From positions 1-37,174 of the forward strand of contig NZ_BCPR01000044.1 in assembly GCF_016586165.1 (NCBI RefSeq): DNA of 37,174 bases, given 5' to 3'. The stretch comes from Dyella sp. EPa41. Its GTDB lineage: Bacteria; Pseudomonadota; Gammaproteobacteria; Xanthomonadales; Rhodanobacteraceae. The translations under genes and the position numbers were made by a program. This document shows positions 15,569-25,344 of the stretch, piece after piece; positions within the stretch are counted from its first letter, which is position 1, and each line of letters opens with the position of its first letter. The notes under the pieces are model-generated. The model was not told the DNA's origin. It saw only the letters and a program-made list of their open reading frames with translations, and ran no database searches.

Positions 15569-18157
15569 TCAGAAGCGGTAGTCGACACCCAGCGTCACGA
15601 AGCGGCCGCGTGGATCGGCCTGCGTGATGTCGAAGTACGGCGTGGACGGATCCCACGGCGGCCGGCGGTTCTGCAGGTTCTGCACGGCCAGGGTGATGGT
15701 GGTCTTGGGCAGGCCCGTGTATGCCACCGACAGATCGAAGGTGCTCCAGTTCTTCACCCGCGTGGGGTACGCCGGCGTCAGCAGGTTGTCCGGGTTCTGC
15801 TTGTAGCCATCCACGTAGTACCAGGTAAGCGTGCTCGAAACATCGTGGAACGCCCAGTTGAGGCCCGTGACGGCGCGCCATTTGGGCAGTGAGCCAAACA
15901 GGTTGGTGCCCGCGCCGTTCACCGGCGCCTGGCCCGCCACCAGCGGCTGGCTGTACTTCAACAGGCGCGTGATCGAGCTGTTGAGCGCAAAGTCGCCGTA
16001 ACCCTGGGTATGCAGCGCCTGGTGGAAGTCGATGTCGACGCCGTCGGTGGTGAGGCTCTGCTGGTTCTTGTACTGGTTGTAGATGGTGACAATGCGGCCC
16101 TGCGCGTCGCGCTGCACGCGAGGGTCCTGCTGGTTCACCAGCGCCTGGTCGTTGTCCGGACCGATGATGCCGCGCTGCACGATGTGGTAGTAATCCGCAC
16201 CCACGCTGGTGTCGCTGGTCGGCGATATCACGAAGCCCAGGTTGTAGTTGGTCGAACGCTCCGGCTTGAGGTTCGGATTGGCGGTGAACACGTCGGTGTA
16301 GCCACGGCGCTGTCCCGGCGTGACCGGGTCATAGGGGTCGATCACGCTGCTGTAGCTGATCGCCGTGCTGTTGGTGATTTCCGGCAGCGACGGCGCGCGG
16401 AACCCGCGCGAGAACGATCCGCGCAGCAGCAGCCAATCCAGGGGCTGGTAGCGCAGGCTGGCCTTGGGCGCGAAGGCGTTGCCGAAATCGCTGTAGCGAT
16501 CCAGGCGGCCGGCGACATTCACCTCCAGCGTGCTGAGCAACGGCACGTTGAACTCCGCGTAGGCCGCGTTGACGTTGCGCGAACCCTGGATCACGTCGAT
16601 GGCCGGGCGCAATTCCGTGCCCGACAACACGGCCTCGGAGGTGCGCGAGTTCATGGCCTCGTGGCGAAACTGGTAACCCGCCGCGAAACCCACGGCACCC
16701 GCGGGCAAGTCGAACAGCTGCGTGCTCGCCGTGGCATCCACCGTGCTCAGCCGCGACACCGCCGGGCGTATCGTGGACAGGCGCAGCGCGTCCACCGCCG
16801 AGGCGGCAGGGTCGTTGCTGGTGAAGTCGTAGCCGCCGTTGGCAAGCAGCGACTCGAACGCATACCGGTTGCCGAAGTTGGTGACGTACTCCTTCAGGCT
16901 GCTTTCGGAATGCTGCGCCGAAACGTCCCAGTCCCAGTTGCCGGTGTGCCCTTTCACGCCGGCAAGGAAACGCGTGAAGATGGTGCGGTCACGCTTGTTG
17001 CGTGGACCCACGCCCCACAGGTTGGTGTTGACGGGCGTCGGCACGCCGTAGGGGTTGGCGGGGTTGCCCACGGGCAACGTGGTGTCGATGTTCACCAGGT
17101 GTTGCGCCTGGTTGTCCCATGCACGCAATCCGCTGCCGATGGCGAGCGGCGCGCCGAAGATGAAGGAGGCATGGCTGCGGCTGTAGATGGCCTCGCCGTA
17201 GCCGGTGATGTCATCGGTCAGCTTGACGGTGCCGCGCAGCACGGCGTGGTAGCGCTCCACGCCGGGAATCACCGAATCGTAGGCGGCGGGGTTGTAGGCC
17301 CACACCTCGCCCGTCTTGCCCGGCGTGATCGCGCCGTAGGGCACCTTCTGCACCGGCCCGACGGCGTTGGCGAAGCCCTGCGTGGGATCGTTGTTGTAGT
17401 AGTTGGTCGGCACCCAGTTGAGCTGGCCACCGGGCTTGTCGCGGAAGTCGTTGCCGCGCAGCCAGCTCACGTCGCTGGCATTGAGCTGGTTGCTGCGCGT
17501 ACCGTCCAGCGCGAAGAACACGTTGTAGCCGTCCTTCTTCACATCACCGTGGCCCAGCAGCAGGTGGAAATTGTTCTGTGTCTGGCCGGTGCCTTCGGTG
17601 CTGGCGCCGAAGCTGGCGCCGGCCTCGGCGCCCTGGTAGTTCTGCTTGAGGATGATGTTGACCACGCCGGCGATGGCGTCGGAGCCGTACACGGCGGATG
17701 CGCCATCCTTCAGCACTTCGATGCGTTCCACCGCCGCCAGCGGCAGCGAGTTGAGATCGACAAAGGTGTCCTGCAGTTCGTAGGCGGTGGCGTAGTTGGC
17801 CACGCGCTTGCCGTCGACCAGCACCAGCGTGTTCTTCTGGCCCAGGCCGCGCAGCGAGATGCCTGCCGTGCCGGCCGAAAAACTGCCGGTGAGCTGTTCG
17901 TTCACGCTGTTGCCGGTGTTGGCGGAAATGGCGCGCAGCACGTCCGGCAACGTGGTCTTGCCGCTGCTCCTGATCTGGTCGGCGGTGATCACCTGCACCG
18001 GGCTGGGGCCTTCGGTGTCGGTCGTCTTGATGTTGGAACCGGTGACGGTGACCGCTTCGAGCTGGGTGGCCTTGGCAGTGTCGTTGTTGTCCTCGGCATG
18101 CGCGGATGTCGCCAGTACGGCGGCGATGGCGAGGGTAAGCAGGCTTGGCTTGGCCAT
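15569..18157 (-). CDS. TonB-dependent outer-membrane receptor
   Basis: The product (862 residues) has a signal peptide 1-21 (ending SAHA-ED), a TonB box EAVTVTG near 34-40 and a plug domain with VQVITADQIRSSG, LRGLGQKNTLVLVDGKRV, VERIEVLKDGASAVYGSDAI and GVVNIILK. The large barrel ends in VTLGVDYRF with the terminal Phe needed for barrel assembly. Met 18157 is chosen because it begins a standard signal peptide. An in-frame ATG eight codons upstream (18181) is possible, and AAGGA lies between them. This plug type (PDVLRAISANTGNS) is common in Xanthomonads for unidentified nutrients. No transporter or enzyme genes adjoin it to indicate the ligand. Confidence 0.9.
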   Translation of the reverse strand: MAKPSLLTLAIAAVLATSAHAEDNNDTAKATQLEAVTVTGSNIKTTDTEGPSPVQVITADQIRSSGKTTLPDVLRAISANTGNSVNEQLTGSFSAGTAGISLRGLGQKNTLVLVDGKRVANYATAYELQDTFVDLNSLPLAAVERIEVLKDGASAVYGSDAIAGVVNIILKQNYQGAEAGASFGASTEGTGQTQNNFHLLLGHGDVKKDGYNVFFALDGTRSNQLNASDVSWLRGNDFRDKPGGQLNWVPTNYYNNDPTQGFANAVGPVQKVPYGAITPGKTGEVWAYNPAAYDSVIPGVERYHAVLRGTVKLTDDITGYGEAIYSRSHASFIFGAPLAIGSGLRAWDNQAQHLVNIDTTLPVGNPANPYGVPTPVNTNLWGVGPRNKRDRTIFTRFLAGVKGHTGNWDWDVSAQHSESSLKEYVTNFGNRYAFESLLANGGYDFTSNDPAASAVDALRLSTIRPAVSRLSTVDATASTQLFDLPAGAVGFAAGYQFRHEAMNSRTSEAVLSGTELRPAIDVIQGSRNVNAAYAEFNVPLLSTLEVNVAGRLDRYSDFGNAFAPKASLRYQPLDWLLLRGSFSRGFRAPSLPEITNSTAISYSSVIDPYDPVTPGQRRGYTDVFTANPNLKPERSTNYNLGFVISPTSDTSVGADYYHIVQRGIIGPDNDQALVNQQDPRVQRDAQGRIVTIYNQYKNQQSLTTDGVDIDFHQALHTQGYGDFALNSSITRLLKYSQPLVAGQAPVNGAGTNLFGSLPKWRAVTGLNWAFHDVSSTLTWYYVDGYKQNPDNLLTPAYPTRVKNWSTFDLSVAYTGLPKTTITLAVQNLQNRRPPWDPSTPYFDITQADPRGRFVTLGVDYRF

Positions 18158-18955
18158 GGTGCAAAGAATCCTTATGTGCACGCCCGCCCCGGCGCGCGGC
18201 CAGACTGGGCAATGCGGATGAAGACAGCGGGGGAGCTGCCGGGGAATCGCCGTGGGGACGGCGTCAGGGCGCGGGCGTGGGGACGCCCGAAGAAGCTACG
18301 TCAGGCGACGCGGCACATTCGACAGCGACAACAACCGGCAAGCCGGTGTCGTGGCGCAAGCGGATTCGCTGGATGGGCGTGCAGGAAGCGGAACATCGTG
18401 ACACTCGCTGGGGCCAGGGCCCCGTCGCGTAAGGGCCTGGGGCCCGGTGGAGGGTTTCTGCGCGGGTTGCCGATCAACAACCGCAACACATCGCCGGAAG
18501 GCGGTGTGCGGTAGGGCTGGGCATGCAGAAACGCTGGGTGTCCACGAGCGAAAGTGTCTCTTGAGAGGTGAAGCACCGCCGGAATTGGCGGTATGGACGT
18601 CTATTTGTCCATCAATTTCCTGCGGTGTCAACAGCCACCGGTAGAGCGTCAAGGCACTTTCGCGCGATCCGGCCCGGCCACGACCGCAAGAAAGCCCGTC
18701 ATGCGGCATCAGGGAAGCGCCGGAGGACAAAAGCGGACGCCGCCTCCCCGCGACCGTCGGGAAGCGGGCTTTTGACGGCTTGGCGCTCCCGCCGGACGTG
18801 CCCCTTGGCGTCGCTGCCTGCCCTTCCGCGTAAGGCGGCGGGCGCGCGAAAGAACGGAAAACCGGCAAAAAGCGGCATGCGGCCATGCCTGCGGGCGTGT
18901 GGCATCCATCTTGCTGAGAACCGATAACCGTCTATGGACGCGCCCAGGGACACGC
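18158..18955. other. Long GC-rich spacer without a supported gene
   Basis: About 800 bases separate the divergent TonB receptor and diguanylate cyclase genes. Frames on both strands are open for long distances, but their translations are Arg/Pro/Ser-rich, carry no recognisable domain and have no ribosome-binding sites. There are G/C-rich partial inverted repeats around 18411-18449 (GGGGCCAGGGCCCC with GGGCCTGGGGCCC). I see no clear promoter, RNA gene or riboswitch. Confidence 0.5.
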
Positions 18956-20038
18956 ATGCACAACCCGTTCGCCAGGGAGCAAGGCGCCGACGATTCGATT
19001 CATCGGGGCGACTACACGCGCTACCTGGCCCAACGCATGGCGCCGGCGATCCAGGCGCTGACCTCGCTGGCCGTCGCCGCCTATGTGCTGGCCGCCGGTG
19101 GCCGCGCGCTGGTCAGCGGCTCGCCGGTGCCTTTGCTGCTGCGCCTTGCGCCCGTCATCCCCCTTGCTGTGCTGGCCGTCGTCACCCGCCGCGAAAAACG
19201 ACCGCTGCCGCTCAGCCTGCTGGCCTTGTCGTGCGTGTTCGTGCTGGAGGTCGGGGTCAACCTCAACGGCATCGGGCAGGCGCCAGGCCAGCGACTGGTG
19301 CTGCCCGGCCTGTTGTTGCCCGTGGCGTCGTCGGTCATCTGGATCGGGCGTTGGGACTTCCTCGTCGCCATGTTCCTCTGCGCACTCGGCCCGCTGCCCA
19401 TGCTGCTGATCGGCGCGACCAGCGGCTTGCCTGTCTTCCAGTACGCCGTCTACATGACCATCGCCATTTCCGTGGCGAGCGTGCTGCGCGCGTTCATGAC
19501 GCGCACGCTGCTGGAGCAATACCGGCTGGAAAAGCAGCTGAGGGCGCAGGCCCACACCGACGGGCTGACCGGCCTGCTGCAGCGCAATCGCTTCCTCGAA
19601 CTGGCGCGCTTCGCGCTGGACGACATCTATACCCGCCGCATGCCGGCGGCCGTGCTGTACCTGGACGCCGATCACTTCAAGCAGCTCAACGATACCTTCG
19701 GCCATGCGGCCGGCGATGAGGTGCTGGTCAAGCTGGCCGAGCACTTGCGTTCGCAGATGCGCGAGTCGGACCTGATCGGCAGGATAGGCGGCGAAGAATT
19801 CGTCGTGTTGCTGCCCGGCGTCGATCTGCATCACGCGCATGCGCGGGCCGAACAGCTGCGCGAAGCGATGCGCGTCGTAAAGCGCCCGGACCGCCCGCTG
19901 ACGATCAGCATCGGCATCGCGCCCTGCAATCGCCCCGGCGAAAGCATCGACAGCCTGATGTCGCGCGCCGACATGGCGATGCGGCAGGCCAAGCACAACG
20001 GGCGCAACCAGGTCGTCGTCGACCAATCCATCGCCTGA
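18956..20038 (+). CDS. Membrane-bound diguanylate cyclase (GGDEF protein)
   Basis: The product (360 residues) makes cyclic di-GMP from GTP. About five or six hydrophobic segments (33-180) form a membrane sensor region without a recognised sensory domain, followed by a short coiled linker (LLEQYRLEKQLRAQAH). The GGDEF domain starts at TDGLTGLLQRNRF (201-213). The metal site is LDADHFKQLND near 236-246. The active-site motif is GGEEF (278-282), an active variant. The product-inhibition I-site RESD (269-272) lies five residues before it, the canonical spacing. ATG 18956 has CAGGGA at 18945-18950; an in-frame ATG at 18899 is less likely. The signal sensed is unknown. Confidence 0.93.
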   Translation: MHNPFAREQGADDSIHRGDYTRYLAQRMAPAIQALTSLAVAAYVLAAGGRALVSGSPVPLLLRLAPVIPLAVLAVVTRREKRPLPLSLLALSCVFVLEVGVNLNGIGQAPGQRLVLPGLLLPVASSVIWIGRWDFLVAMFLCALGPLPMLLIGATSGLPVFQYAVYMTIAISVASVLRAFMTRTLLEQYRLEKQLRAQAHTDGLTGLLQRNRFLELARFALDDIYTRRMPAAVLYLDADHFKQLNDTFGHAAGDEVLVKLAEHLRSQMRESDLIGRIGGEEFVVLLPGVDLHHAHARAEQLREAMRVVKRPDRPLTISIGIAPCNRPGESIDSLMSRADMAMRQAKHNGRNQVVVDQSIA

Positions 20039-20122
20039 CGGCAATGCGGCGGGCGTCGGCGCCGCTGCACCGATCGAAGCGGGCGCTTCACGCATCAAGG
20101 CGATCGTGCAGCCTCTTCGCCT

Positions 20123-22522
20123 TCATCGGCGCTGCAGCGGCACATCGAAGAAGCTGGTGGTCTGCCAGCGGATGGATAGCGGTGCGCCGGCATCCGCAAC
20201 CGTTTCGTCACTGACGTCCTTGCCGCTGCCGTAATTGATCTGCCGGCCGCTTTCCTTGATGACGCTCAACACGATGACGAGGCGGCTGCCGGGCGCAAGC
20301 TCGCGGCTCATCAGGCGGTTGCCTTCGATGACCAGATGCTGCTCGCGGTCCGGCGTCAACAGCCTGCGCCGCGTGCGGTCCGCTGCATAGCTGGCGCGCG
20401 TCCAGTACTGGCTGAGCTGGATATAGCCGCCTTGGGACGTGAGCTCGTACAGATCGATCGCGAGGTCGAAGTCCTTCTTGTTCGTGATGAAGTCGAGCCG
20501 GCCGGAAAACAGGCCGCTCAGTTCAGTTGGCTGGTCGAACGGCCGGCTGGCGAAGGCCAGGCCATGACGGGTGTCGATGGCCGTGTCCATCACACGGCCG
20601 CCGAGGGTCGTGCCATGCAGGTCACTGCGGTCGGCGAGATCGATGGCAAAGGGAATGGATGCACGCGTTCCGGAAGGAGCCCGCCCGACGAGCGGATGGA
20701 ACTCGCCTTCCGCCGTGCCTCCGCCAAGATAGAAACGCAACCTTGCATCGGCCATGGCGGCCAGGGACGGAGCATGCTTCCACACGTTCGCACCGGTCAC
20801 CTCATAGTTGACCTTGTCGCGAAGCAGTGCGGGCCGTGGCGCCTGCCTGAAGACATGATCGAACCATTGATAGCGCAGCTCATGCATGTCGAGCTGCGCC
20901 ACCGGGTCGACGGGCAGGCCGGCGAGCGTGTCGACCAGCCGACCCTGGCCATCGAGTACGCCGTATTGCGCGCCGATGTGGTGATACGGGCCGATGAGCA
21001 GATAGTGCTCCGTGGCCGGTGCGTACTTCTCCAATTGCTGAAAATAGTAGATCGCCGCACCGGGCCCGCCGTAGTAATAGCCGGCCACCAGCAGCACGGG
21101 AATCGTGACATGCGAGAACTCCGTCCGGTACGGAATCATGGCCTGCCAGTACGTGTCATAGGACGGGTGCGAAATCCACGCGTTGAACGCGGGGTTCGGC
21201 GTGCCGTCGATCTTCTCCAGGTCGCGGTAGGCGCGACCGCTGGCGTACCACGCCTGGTCCAGGCGCCGCCAGCGCTGCACATCGCCGTAGACGGCCTTGT
21301 CGTTGAATTTCCCGTCGAGCGTGAAGAACGGCCACGGGTAGACGAAGTTCCAGAACACGTTGCCTTCCATCGGCACGTCGATGCCCGGAGCCACGGGTGC
21401 GCTGGGCATGATCGCCTTCAAGTTCGCGGGCATGCGCTTGGCGGCTGCCCACTGCGCGAAGCCTTCATAGCTGCCGCCGTACATGCCGACGCGGCCATCG
21501 CTCCAGGGTTCCTTGCCTATCCAGTCGATCAGCGCGCGGGCATCGTCCGCATCGGTCAGGTAGGCAGAGGCCTGGCCGGGGCTGCATACCTTGCCGCGCG
21601 TGAAGCCAAGCACGCCGACATAGTTCTTCGCCGCCGACAGGCGGGCCCTGCTGCGGATGGCCTCGGGCGACGAGGCATAGATGGTGAACTCAAGCAATGC
21701 CGGAAGCCGACCTGCCTTCCTGGGGCGCATGACGTAGGCACAGACGCTGGCGCCGCCGGCTTCCTCGACGAGAATGTTTTCCTGCGTGACATACCGGCGG
21801 GCGTCATCCTCCTTGATCAGCGAAGCTACGGAGGGCGACGCCTGCCGGAAGACCGAGGCATCCAGATAGTCGCTCAACAGGCGGACGGCATCGTCCAGAT
21901 CGAGGGTCGAACGGCCCTTGGCCGCATCGAGGTCCGACTGCAGGGCTGCATGGAGTTCCGCCGGATTCGTGTCGGTGAATGTGCGCGCGACCTCGGCGGA
22001 CGGCCAATCGTCCAGCCGGGCAACGTGCTCGCGGAACACCTTGGCGTAGGCGGCGGCCTCACCAAGATGGCCTGCGGAGGCCTCCTTTTGGGCATCCGCA
22101 TAGATCTCATAAGGCACCGTGACCCACTCCGCCCGCGAGGGAATCACCGCCTGGCGACGCCATCGCCCGCGCAGCCTGGCCATGGTGTGCGAGGCCGCTG
22201 CGTACTCGCCGGCGACCAGTTCGAGCCGGTAGCGGCGATCGAGGCCTGCCGGGCTGGGATCGTCTGGAAGGTCGTGCAGGACGCGCGTGGCCAGCTCCGA
22301 CATGTCTTTCTGCGACACGGTCGCGTTCGGCGTCGTCGAGGCCTTCCATGCGTAGGTTTGCGCAGGCAACGAATGGGGCGCGCAGAGCGCGAGAAGCCCC
22401 AGGACGCCAAATGCCCGGCACCTTCCCCGTCTCAGTGCCGTGGTTGATCCGTTCGCCGGTGATGCGGCTGCGGGCCCGCCAACTCGCCCTGTCGCAGGCA
22501 AGGATGAGGCGACTGTGTTCAT
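20123..22522 (-). CDS. CocE/NonD-type alpha/beta hydrolase (Peptidase S15 family), exported
   Basis: The product (799 residues) has an N-terminal hydrophobic segment (about 36-54, LALCAPHSLPAQ) that looks like a signal peptide after a long basic lead. A helical region of about 180 residues follows, then an S15-type hydrolase domain (about 245-540) and a C-terminal PepX_C-like beta domain (about 560-799). The nucleophile is Ser351 in GGSYEGF, and the presumed catalytic His is in GPYHH (514-515). The position where relatives have the catalytic Asp (GYYD-G) reads GYYYGG at 481-486, so the acid seems to be Tyr484. Family members cleave esters, amides or X-Pro dipeptides; the substrate is unknown. 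The start is ATG 22522 with GGGAG upstream; the longer open frame runs into the LytTR gene. It lies 134 bases downstream of that regulator. Confidence 0.88.
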   Translation of the reverse strand: MNTVASSLPATGRVGGPAAASPANGSTTALRRGRCRAFGVLGLLALCAPHSLPAQTYAWKASTTPNATVSQKDMSELATRVLHDLPDDPSPAGLDRRYRLELVAGEYAAASHTMARLRGRWRRQAVIPSRAEWVTVPYEIYADAQKEASAGHLGEAAAYAKVFREHVARLDDWPSAEVARTFTDTNPAELHAALQSDLDAAKGRSTLDLDDAVRLLSDYLDASVFRQASPSVASLIKEDDARRYVTQENILVEEAGGASVCAYVMRPRKAGRLPALLEFTIYASSPEAIRSRARLSAAKNYVGVLGFTRGKVCSPGQASAYLTDADDARALIDWIGKEPWSDGRVGMYGGSYEGFAQWAAAKRMPANLKAIMPSAPVAPGIDVPMEGNVFWNFVYPWPFFTLDGKFNDKAVYGDVQRWRRLDQAWYASGRAYRDLEKIDGTPNPAFNAWISHPSYDTYWQAMIPYRTEFSHVTIPVLLVAGYYYGGPGAAIYYFQQLEKYAPATEHYLLIGPYHHIGAQYGVLDGQGRLVDTLAGLPVDPVAQLDMHELRYQWFDHVFRQAPRPALLRDKVNYEVTGANVWKHAPSLAAMADARLRFYLGGGTAEGEFHPLVGRAPSGTRASIPFAIDLADRSDLHGTTLGGRVMDTAIDTRHGLAFASRPFDQPTELSGLFSGRLDFITNKKDFDLAIDLYELTSQGGYIQLSQYWTRASYAADRTRRRLLTPDREQHLVIEGNRLMSRELAPGSRLVIVLSVIKESGRQINYGSGKDVSDETVADAGAPLSIRWQTTSFFDVPLQRR

Positions 22523-22656
22523 GGAGCGTTTCTCCCGTGGCGGTTTCCGGACCTGCGCCCATGCAGGGCGCGGTATCCAAGCCGGAGGCATGATTCCGGA
22601 CGGCGCGGGATTGCGGGCAGAAAGTCGGCGAACGGACACGCCGTGCCGGTGAACGG

Positions 22657-23562
22657 TCAAATGACGCGGTCGCGCAGCAGCCTTGCTCCCGTGCGGCTGG
22701 TGGAAATCGTCTGCCCGGTTTCCATGTGCAGGAGCAGTCGCCCGCCGCCGGCGGGCTCCGCCCGCGTGATGCGATGCACGTTGACGATCCACGAACGATG
22801 GACGCGAACGTACCTGGCCGGGTCCAGCGACTTGGTGAAGTCCGCCAAGGTCATGCGGACGAGGTGCTTCCCGGAGAGCGTCCAGACCTGGGCATAGTCG
22901 TCCGCGCCGCCGATGCTCACCACCGTATTCATGTCGATCGGCCGGAGCTCGTCGCCGATACGGACGAAGTAGCGTGACCGTTCCGGCTGTATGCCGGCAT
23001 CGTCGTTTTCCTTTGCAGCCCAGTCGTCCGACACCGTGACTGGAGCAGTGCGATGGTCTGGCTGCAGCCCGGCGCTCCCGTCCGGTGGCAGCGGCTCCGG
23101 AACGCCGGCTGCCCGCGGCGTCTCGACGGCGGTCGCGGGCGGCTGGCCGTGTTGACGATGTTGGGCCTGCAGGTACGACATGGCCGCGATGAGCGCGTAG
23201 GTCGTGACGTTCTCCAGCGTTTGCCAGGCCGTTCCGCTGGCCGAGAAGGGCTTGACCAGAAAGCCGGAAGACTCGCCGCCGTTGAACAAGCCCAGCAGAA
23301 CGATCAGCAGGCCATAGGAGAGAACAGAGAACGCGGCGCACAGGGGAACATGGGCGAGCCATTGCACGGCGGCGGGCTTTCCTACGAGCCCGCGCAGGAT
23401 GATGCGGCGTACCATCGCGCCAAACACCACCACGGGAATGGTGTTGGCGGCTCCGCCAAGCAGGCTCTCCAGCACGCCCAGGTGCATCGCCAGCCGGATC
23501 GTGACCGAGTAGGCCACGAAAATACCGGCCACCAACAACAGATCGATATGCCGCTGCTTCAT
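22657..23562 (-). CDS. Membrane-anchored LytTR-family transcription regulator
   Basis: The product (301 residues) has four predicted transmembrane helices in residues 8-130, a flexible Pro/Ala-rich linker (about 137-195) and a C-terminal LytTR DNA-binding domain (about 198-299). That domain contains YVRVHRSWIVNV at 251-262, the family hallmark F/Y-x-R-x-H-R-S. There is no response-regulator receiver domain, so the signal probably enters through the membrane part. LytTR proteins bind DNA repeats upstream of targets. The CocE-type hydrolase immediately downstream is a plausible target or partner. The start is ATG 23562. Confidence 0.9.
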   Translation of the reverse strand: MKQRHIDLLLVAGIFVAYSVTIRLAMHLGVLESLLGGAANTIPVVVFGAMVRRIILRGLVGKPAAVQWLAHVPLCAAFSVLSYGLLIVLLGLFNGGESSGFLVKPFSASGTAWQTLENVTTYALIAAMSYLQAQHRQHGQPPATAVETPRAAGVPEPLPPDGSAGLQPDHRTAPVTVSDDWAAKENDDAGIQPERSRYFVRIGDELRPIDMNTVVSIGGADDYAQVWTLSGKHLVRMTLADFTKSLDPARYVRVHRSWIVNVHRITRAEPAGGGRLLLHMETGQTISTSRTGARLLRDRVI

Positions 23563-23711
23563 CCTGTTCCCCGGCGTGGATCCCGGACCTCAGCGCGGAG
23601 CGTGCAGCGTTGTACGGTCGGCTTCAAGCCTTGCCTGCACCCGCACGATGTTCGATCCCTGCCCCGGCTGCGCAGGAAGGCCTGGTCAGCAGCGGATGCC
23701 AGCGCGGCGGC

Positions 23712-25235
23712 TCAACCAAAATCCGGCCCGTGCTTCCAGATGTCGCTCCATGGCCTGCGCGCGGGGCCGCAGACAAAGATGTCGGGGTGATCGCGCGTTT
23801 CCTCATTGGCGACGCCCAAGGCGTTGCTCGTGTGGCCGGCAAGGCGGCAACCGGTGAAAAGCTCGTCGGCGCGTTCGCGCGAGTTACCCAGCACGATGAG
23901 CGTGGTGGGCGGCGTTGGCGGGTAGCCGCGCAGCCATCCGGAGTTGATGGTGGTGATCGGCGCCGGCAGGTGATAGCGCGGGCCCAGCAGGGCAATCGCG
24001 CCGTACTCGCCATAATTGCCCACGGCGATCTGGAGATGTTCCCGCTGCGCTGCAGGCAGGCCGTCGCGAATGGCTGCCACTTGCGCCACGAGTTCGTCCC
24101 AGCCGATTTCCTCGCGAAGATCTCCGTTGTTCCGCAGCGCAAAGTCCCTCAGCGGACCACTTGACGCGATGGGAACGATGCGAAGCGCCGCGTAAGTGCC
24201 AATGGCGAGCACGCCGATGAACATCAGTGCGGTGACGCCGGCGCGCCTCGCGGGCCGAAGGGTACCCAGCCACCGCTCGCCGACCACGGCGCCCATGGCC
24301 AGGAGCATCGGGTAGGCGCCACAGGTGTAATAGAAACGCCCCTGGGCAGCCAGGAACAACAGCACCGGTACCACGTACATCCAGGCAAGCAGGCGATAGC
24401 GGCGGCTGCGGAAATAGGCAACCAGGCCCGCGATCCACACCGGCGCGGCGAACAGGTTGGCATTCAACAGGAACTGGTCGCGCAAAAAGCCCTCCGCCCG
24501 GCCCTGGTGCACATCGCGCGCATGGATCCCCTGCAGGAAGTGATAGGAGACGAAGTCGTGCCGGACGAGCCAGATCAGGTTCGGCATGAACACAAGCAGC
24601 GCGACCGCGCCGCCGGCCCAGAACCACCTGTTGGCGAGGTACCGCCGCGCATCGGTAAGCAGCACGCCCGCCAGCACGCCGGCAAGCTCAAAGGCGATCG
24701 AGTACTTGGTCTGCAGCGCGAGCCCGGCAACCAGGCCGATCGCCACCCACCAGCGTGGCTCGTCATCACGCTGCAGGCGAATCACGCACCAGGCGATAAG
24801 CACCCACCACAAGAGGTCGAACGAGGAATACTGGAACTCCGTCGCCTCGAACATCGGCAACGGCGAAAGCGCCACCGCGAGCGCCGCAAACACCTGTGCC
24901 AGTCGACCGCCACCCAGGTCGCGCGCCATCAGGCCGGCGGCGATGATCACCAGCACCTGCGCCAGCACGGAAAACCATCGCAGGCCCACGAGCGACAGGC
25001 CGAACATCTTCAGCCCCAGGTACTCCAATGCCGCGGTCAATGGCGGATAAGGCACGAAGCCCCAATCCAGATGCTGGGCATCACTGAGAAACTGCCACTC
25101 GTCCCGATGAAAGCCGTACTGTCCATTGGTCAGCATGTGGGCCACCCCAAAGAGCACGGCGACGGCCACCACCGGCATGGCGCTTCCCGGTTGGCCGTCC
25201 CTTGCGCGCGAAAGCGGCATACGTGTGGCAGTCAT
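23712..25235 (-). CDS. PMT/ArnT-type membrane glycosyltransferase
   Basis: The product (507 residues) is a polytopic GT-C glycosyltransferase with about ten to twelve hydrophobic segments up to residue 390 and a soluble C-terminal part. The first periplasmic loop carries HRDEW with Asp45-Glu46, the acidic pair needed for catalysis, then PYPPLTAALEYLG as in PMT_2-type enzymes. The family transfers sugars from polyprenyl-phosphate donors to lipids, proteins or glycans on the periplasmic side. The acceptor is unknown. The start is ATG 25235, with AAGGA seven bases upstream; upstream in-frame codons overlap the HAD gene and are not used. It follows the HAD gene by 109 bases and may share its transcript. 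Confidence 0.88.
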   Translation of the reverse strand: MTATRMPLSRARDGQPGSAMPVVAVAVLFGVAHMLTNGQYGFHRDEWQFLSDAQHLDWGFVPYPPLTAALEYLGLKMFGLSLVGLRWFSVLAQVLVIIAAGLMARDLGGGRLAQVFAALAVALSPLPMFEATEFQYSSFDLLWWVLIAWCVIRLQRDDEPRWWVAIGLVAGLALQTKYSIAFELAGVLAGVLLTDARRYLANRWFWAGGAVALLVFMPNLIWLVRHDFVSYHFLQGIHARDVHQGRAEGFLRDQFLLNANLFAAPVWIAGLVAYFRSRRYRLLAWMYVVPVLLFLAAQGRFYYTCGAYPMLLAMGAVVGERWLGTLRPARRAGVTALMFIGVLAIGTYAALRIVPIASSGPLRDFALRNNGDLREEIGWDELVAQVAAIRDGLPAAQREHLQIAVGNYGEYGAIALLGPRYHLPAPITTINSGWLRGYPPTPPTTLIVLGNSRERADELFTGCRLAGHTSNALGVANEETRDHPDIFVCGPARRPWSDIWKHGPDFG

Positions 25236-25344
25236 GCATGCGTCCTTGGTCCGTCCGATGATCCGCCGCATGCCTGTATGGCCCGGGCGGCCCTGCTGTA
25301 CCTTTCCAAGATAGCCAAAGTGGAAAGAGCCGTCGCATCCCTCT

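Noticed and set aside
18296-18886. A 196-codon minus-strand frame in the spacer
   Set aside because: Composition is Arg/Pro/Ser-rich, there is no ribosome-binding site, and no domain is seen.
22523-23362. Long N-terminal extension of the CocE-type hydrolase
   Set aside because: It would overlap the LytTR gene in another frame and reads as Arg-rich noise. A good start exists at 22522.
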